Assembly: GCA_001769125.1 (NCBI GenBank)
Contig: MEOG01000007.1
Location: forward strand, 1 to 49,323
DNA length: 49,323 bases
Source of the DNA: Bacteroidetes bacterium GWF2_35_48
Lineage (GTDB): Bacteria; Bacteroidota; Bacteroidia; Bacteroidales; GWF2-35-48
Reading direction: 5' to 3'
Shown: positions 45,224-49,323 of the stretch, piece after piece
Position numbering within the stretch: the first letter of the stretch is position 1
How the letters are laid out: every line of letters begins with the position of its first letter
Program-made: the position numbers and the translations under genes
Notes under the pieces: model-generated
What the model saw: only the letters and a program-made list of their open reading frames with translations
What the model was told of the DNA's origin: nothing
Databases searched by the model: none

Positions 45224-48200
45224 ATGAAAAACAATTTTTTTATAGCATTATTATGCTTAATTTTTATTTTAGGATTCGTTTCACTACGAGCCCAATCCCC
45301 CCAGTCTTTCCGCTATCAGGCAGTAATACGTAATGCAAGCGGCACAGTTTTACAAACGCAAAGTGTGAGTTTGAAAATCTCCTTGTTGCAAAGCAGCGCA
45401 ACAGGAGCAGTTGTGTATTCAGAAGAACACGCTGCAACAACAAATAGTTTTGGTCTTGTAAATCTTGAGATCGGTAGCGGTACAAACCAGACAGGCACCA
45501 TAGCAAGTATTGACTGGGCGCAGGGTCCGTATTATATAAAAATTGAGATGGATGCTATAGGAGGCAGCATCTATACAGAAATGGGTACAACACAATTATT
45601 GAGTGTTCCTTATGCTTTGTTTGCAGCATCAGGTACTCCCGGACCACAAGGGATCCAGGGTGAAACAGGATCTGCCGGACAAAACGGACAAGATGGACAG
45701 GACGGTCAGCCCGGCACTGATGGTATAGGCATTACAAGCAGCTATGTTTTTAATGACAGCTTGTATCTTGTTTTATCCAATGCACAGGTTTTGAATGCAG
45801 GTCATGTAACAGGAGTACAGGGAGTACAGGGAGTACAGGGACTACAGGGACTACAAGGCGTTCAGGGTGAACAGGGCTTGCCAGGAATCAATGGAACAAA
45901 TGGAACAAATGGGATTAATGGTGCAGATGGGATATCTGTATCGAATACTTATGTAAATAACGATAGTTTATACATAACACTCTCAGATAATACAACCATA
46001 AATGCAGGTCATGTAAGAGGTGCGCAGGGCATTCAGGGAGTACAAGGAAATACAGGAGCTGAAGGAATATCCCTGACTAATTCTTATGTTAATAATGATA
46101 GTCTTTATATAACATTGTCAGATAACACAACTATTAATGCGGGTCACGTTCGTGGGGCACAAGGTATCGCAGGAACTTACACCTCTGGTAATGGAATAGA
46201 TATTTCGTCAGATATTATTACAAATACAGCTCCTGATCAAACTGTAAATATAACAGGAAACGGAGCAACGATTGTATCAGGAGCTTATCCTGATTTTACA
46301 ATATCCTCAACAGATGCGAATACTGAATACCAACCGGGTACAGGCTTAACCTTAACTGGTACAACATTCAACAGTATGTGGACAACAAACACGAACTCTA
46401 TTTTTAATAATAATTCCGGAAATGTTGGTATAGGAACTTCGAATCCTTTGTCAATGCTGCATGTTCAGGGTTCTATTCGTATTAACGATGACACTGAAGC
46501 CGATGGTTTTGTTTTAACATCCGATGCTAACGGAAATGCAACGTGGCAGACTCCCTCAATGAGTTCAGCATCGGGTACTGCCAATTATATTCCTAAATTT
46601 ATTTCTTCAACCGCACTTGATAATTCCCTTTTGTATCAGAATGGAGCAAGAATAGGTATTGGAACAATCACTCCATCTGGAAGGGTGCAAATTCAAGCCG
46701 ATGCATCAGCTCATGATACCGTTCCTATTTTTGAAATAAAAGATAAATTTAATAAAACAGTGATGGTTGTTTATAATGACAGCATTCATTTTTTTATAAA
46801 AGATCCGGGTGGTTCCAAGGCAGAGAATAAGGGCGCATTTGCCGTGAGTGGTAAAAACAGCACAAAAAATATAACAAATAATTATTTCTATATGAACCCC
46901 CTTAATAACTTAATGGGTCAGGATGCTGGAAAAAAATTATCTTCTCCCGTAAACTATACAGGTGCTTATAATACATTTATCGGTATGGAATCTGGTTACA
47001 ATGATACATCGGGTTATGAAAATTGTTTTATAGGTTATCGTTCTGGATTTGCCAATACTTCCGGCTATGAAAATCTTTTTATAGGAGATAGTGCAGGAGT
47101 AAGAAATACTACCGGCTATTTCAATATTTTACTTGGCAATAAAAGTGGAAATTATAATACAACAGGGTATTCCAATGTTTTTGCAGGAACAAAATCAGGC
47201 TATAATAATACAACAGGATATAGGAATATCTTTATTGGTGATAATGCCGGATATACGAACACAACAGCTGACTATAATGTTTTTCTGGGTTATTATGCAG
47301 GTTATTTTTCTAATGCAGCTAACAATGTTTTTTTAGGTTACGAGTGTGGTTATAATAATTTGAGCGGTACAAATAATGCATTTATGGGGTATTTGGCTGG
47401 CAGAAGTAACACATCAGGCGGAAGCAATGTTTTTTTAGGCAACAGAGCTGGTTACTCAAATTCTGCGGGAGGGAACAATGTATTTTTGGGTTATTATGCC
47501 GGATATACTAATGATGCCAGTTACAATGTTTTTTTAGGTTATGATTGTGGCAGATACAATTCAAGTGGTACGAACAATGCTTTCATGGGATATCAGGCAG
47601 GTAGGGATAATAGCACAGGTATTAATAATGTTTTCGTGGGAAACCGTTCCGGATACACAAATACAACTGGAAATTATAACGTATTTTTAGGATATTATGC
47701 TGGTTATACTAATAACGCCGACAATAATGTTTTCTTAGGATATGAAAGTGGGAGAAACAATAATACAGGAACCAATAATGCATTTATGGGTTTTAAAGCC
47801 GGAAGAAGCAATACCAGCGGAGTTAGCAATGTGTTTATTGGCGATAGTTCCGGGTATGTAAACACTACTGCAAGTTATAATGTTTTTCTAGGTAAAAATG
47901 CAGGTTATTCAAGTAATGCAGATTATAATTCTTTTATGGGTTATCAGGCTGGAAAAAGTAATAACACGGGGCATCATAATACGTTTCTCGGTTATATGTC
48001 AGGGCATGGGAATACAGGAGGAGATCAAAATATTTTTATTGGTGGAGAAACAGGCTTTTCAAATGCAAATTCCAATTATAATATTTTTATAGGGAATCGT
48101 TCAGGTTATAGTAATACATCTGGTACTTATAATGTATTTATGGGATATGGAACTGGTTTTGACAATACTTCAGGGATCTCAAATATTTTTATCGGGCAAC

Positions 48201-48967
48201 AGGCAGGTGCTGCAAATACAACAGGCAATAATAATGTTTTTATTGGGACATGGGCAGGGGCGGCATGGTCTTCAACGGCAAGCAATAATGTGTATATAGG
48301 AAATTACAGCGGCTATTCTTCGGAAGGATCCAATAATGTTTTTATAGGAAATTATGCAGGCGAATTTGAAACTGGTTCAGACAAGTTATACATTGCAAAT
48401 TCAAGTTCAAACCCTCCTCTGATTTATGGAGATTTTTCAGATTCGCAGATAGGTTTGGGAACCATTACCCCTACTGCAAGATTGCATATAAATGCAACAG
48501 GTGCTAGTGAGGATGGATTAAGAGTTCAGATAGCAAGTTCTACTAAATTGCTGGTTGACAATAGTGGCGGAGTTTCTATAGGGGCTAATACTACTCCACC
48601 GGCTAACGGGTTGTACGTAAATGGCAATGTCGGAATAGGAACATCAAGCCCTGCAACCAAACTAGATGTTAACGGAACATTTCGTATCAGCAGTGGAACT
48701 ACATTTACTAAAATAATGGCTGGTACTGCTGCTCTTGGTACAAATGCATCGGGTGGAGTAAAAACGTTTACTGTAAATTATGGAGCAACATTTGCATCTA
48801 CTCCAAAGGTGGTTGTTACAATCAGATGCGAAAATTTTACAGATGTATTTGCAATCGTAACAAGAAATATAGGAACCTCGTCATTCCAAGTAAATGTTTA
48901 CAGAGTTGACAGCTCTGGTGGAATGTGGGGACAAAATCTTCAAATAGACTGGATTGCTTGGGAGTAA
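45224..48967 (+). CDS. Collagen-like / beta-roll fibre protein with H-type-lectin-like tip (1247 aa)
   Basis: The frame is open from 45122, directly after the previous stop, but those 34 extra codons run through the terminator and promoter. The ATG at 45224 (MKNNFFIALLCL... LRAQ) gives a proper signal peptide and is chosen here. The N-terminal domain (about 25-135) and Gly-X-Y runs match the two upstream genes. Three 'YVNNDSLYITLSDNTTINAGHV' type modules follow, then a fibre segment and a long beta-roll of 'NVFLGYYAGYTNDAS' rungs (about residues 585-1050). Unlike its paralogues it has no S74 chaperone. After 'NVGIGTSSPATKLDVNG' the last 70 residues ('VNYGATFASTPKVVVTIRCEN... FQVNVYRVDSSG... 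IDWIAWE') resemble an H-type lectin domain, a trimeric sugar-binding fold. The lectin call is by motif pattern only. Probable surface fibre with a carbohydrate-binding tip. Confidence 0.85.
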   Translation: MKNNFFIALLCLIFILGFVSLRAQSPQSFRYQAVIRNASGTVLQTQSVSLKISLLQSSATGAVVYSEEHAATTNSFGLVNLEIGSGTNQTGTIASIDWAQGPYYIKIEMDAIGGSIYTEMGTTQLLSVPYALFAASGTPGPQGIQGETGSAGQNGQDGQDGQPGTDGIGITSSYVFNDSLYLVLSNAQVLNAGHVTGVQGVQGVQGLQGLQGVQGEQGLPGINGTNGTNGINGADGISVSNTYVNNDSLYITLSDNTTINAGHVRGAQGIQGVQGNTGAEGISLTNSYVNNDSLYITLSDNTTINAGHVRGAQGIAGTYTSGNGIDISSDIITNTAPDQTVNITGNGATIVSGAYPDFTISSTDANTEYQPGTGLTLTGTTFNSMWTTNTNSIFNNNSGNVGIGTSNPLSMLHVQGSIRINDDTEADGFVLTSDANGNATWQTPSMSSASGTANYIPKFISSTALDNSLLYQNGARIGIGTITPSGRVQIQADASAHDTVPIFEIKDKFNKTVMVVYNDSIHFFIKDPGGSKAENKGAFAVSGKNSTKNITNNYFYMNPLNNLMGQDAGKKLSSPVNYTGAYNTFIGMESGYNDTSGYENCFIGYRSGFANTSGYENLFIGDSAGVRNTTGYFNILLGNKSGNYNTTGYSNVFAGTKSGYNNTTGYRNIFIGDNAGYTNTTADYNVFLGYYAGYFSNAANNVFLGYECGYNNLSGTNNAFMGYLAGRSNTSGGSNVFLGNRAGYSNSAGGNNVFLGYYAGYTNDASYNVFLGYDCGRYNSSGTNNAFMGYQAGRDNSTGINNVFVGNRSGYTNTTGNYNVFLGYYAGYTNNADNNVFLGYESGRNNNTGTNNAFMGFKAGRSNTSGVSNVFIGDSSGYVNTTASYNVFLGKNAGYSSNADYNSFMGYQAGKSNNTGHHNTFLGYMSGHGNTGGDQNIFIGGETGFSNANSNYNIFIGNRSGYSNTSGTYNVFMGYGTGFDNTSGISNIFIGQQAGAANTTGNNNVFIGTWAGAAWSSTASNNVYIGNYSGYSSEGSNNVFIGNYAGEFETGSDKLYIANSSSNPPLIYGDFSDSQIGLGTITPTARLHINATGASEDGLRVQIASSTKLLVDNSGGVSIGANTTPPANGLYVNGNVGIGTSSPATKLDVNGTFRISSGTTFTKIMAGTAALGTNASGGVKTFTVNYGATFASTPKVVVTIRCENFTDVFAIVTRNIGTSSFQVNVYRVDSSGGMWGQNLQIDWIAWE

Positions 48968-49035
48968 AAATATACTTTTTATAATTTTGTTTTATTAATG
49001 AAAGTTGGAAGATGTACTTGGAATAATTTACTTAT

Positions 49036-49311
49036 GAGATTAATAAATTGTGTCTTCAATACAATATTACATCATTATATGTATTTGGTTCTGCATTGAC
49101 AGATGGATTTAAAGAAAAAGTGATATTGATTTAGTTGTTGATATAGAATCATACGACCCTTTTGATTATGCAGACAGTTATTTTAATTTGAGGTTTGCTT
49201 TACAAGAGCTTTTCAGGAGACCAATTGATTACTAACATTTCTCACTTCAAATAATAGAATAAGAGATGTTTTGCTAACAGATGCCTGTGCGATGGATTGG
49301 CCAAACAGCGG
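49036..49311 (+). pseudogene. Frameshifted MNT-type nucleotidyltransferase remnant
   Basis: Read with two frame changes, the segment gives 'EINKLCLQYNITSLYVFGSALTDGFKEK', then 'SDIDLVVDIESYDPFDYADSYF... LFRRPID', then 'LLTFLTSNN'. The GSALTDGFKEKSDIDLVV string is the nucleotide-binding signature (GSx...DxD) of minimal nucleotidyltransferases, often antitoxin-like partners of HEPN proteins. A base appears missing near 49111 and another near 49232, so no intact frame exists. Either it is a decayed gene or the sequence quality drops towards a contig end. Unrelated to the fibre genes. Confidence 0.6.
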
Positions 49312-49323
49312 GCAATGAAGTGG

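Noticed and set aside
35263-48967. Prophage or tail-fibre locus
   Set aside because: S74, collagen-like and beta-roll domains are common in phage fibres, but all three proteins have signal peptides, and no capsid, portal, terminase or integrase gene is present.

Overview
The window is AT-rich DNA from a member of the Bacteroidota, probably an uncultured one. Three things show this. Several secreted proteins end in a type IX secretion system (T9SS) sorting domain of the 'YPNP... GLYFY... KK' type. SprB-like, PKD and 'LPIQLLSFTA' pre-sorting modules are present. Start sites are preceded by the Bacteroidetes -7 promoter element TAnnTTTG. Both ends look like cut edges: the first gene is already open at base 1, and the last 300 bases hold a broken gene.

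Layout. (1) Bases 1-12893, plus strand: four closely packed genes in the order A-B-A'-B'. A is a large subtilisin-type protease with a beta-helix region; A' is a shorter relative without the protease. B and B' are seven-repeat propeller-like proteins. All four carry C-terminal sorting domains. The order looks like a tandem duplication of a two-gene unit, and a 326-bp block including the next start codon is about 97% identical between the copies. (2) 12894-13304: a non-coding segment with two large imperfect palindromes, one of them attC-like. (3) 13305-18179: a double-length UvrA-type ABC ATPase with four nucleotide-binding modules in one chain and no UvrB-binding domain. (4) 18180-18263: a 20-bp perfect hairpin between convergent genes. 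(5) 18264-34982, minus strand: a three-gene operon. First is a 4805-residue repeat protein with a sorting domain, then a 488-residue protein with a fibrinogen-like YCD domain, then a 265-residue relative of the latter's N-terminal half. (6) 34983-35262: a divergent promoter region. (7) 35263-48967, plus strand: three paralogous fibre-like proteins (935, 2106 and 1247 residues). Each has a signal peptide, a shared N-terminal domain, collagen-like Gly-X-Y stretches and a beta-roll of 'NVFLGYxAG' repeats. The first two end in an S74 intramolecular-chaperone domain, the third in an H-type-lectin-like domain. (8) A frameshifted nucleotidyltransferase remnant at the right edge.

Taken together the window is a surface and secretion locus: T9SS-exported protease and adhesin-like proteins plus trimeric fibre-like proteins, interrupted by one DNA-repair or drug-resistance type ATPase. 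The parts most worth a second look are the duplicated class II UvrA, the ten-unit giant protein, the fibre trio with exchanged tips, a palindrome shared by the fibre and giant-gene promoters, and the two intergenic palindromic elements. I saw no tRNA, rRNA, CRISPR array or transposase gene.
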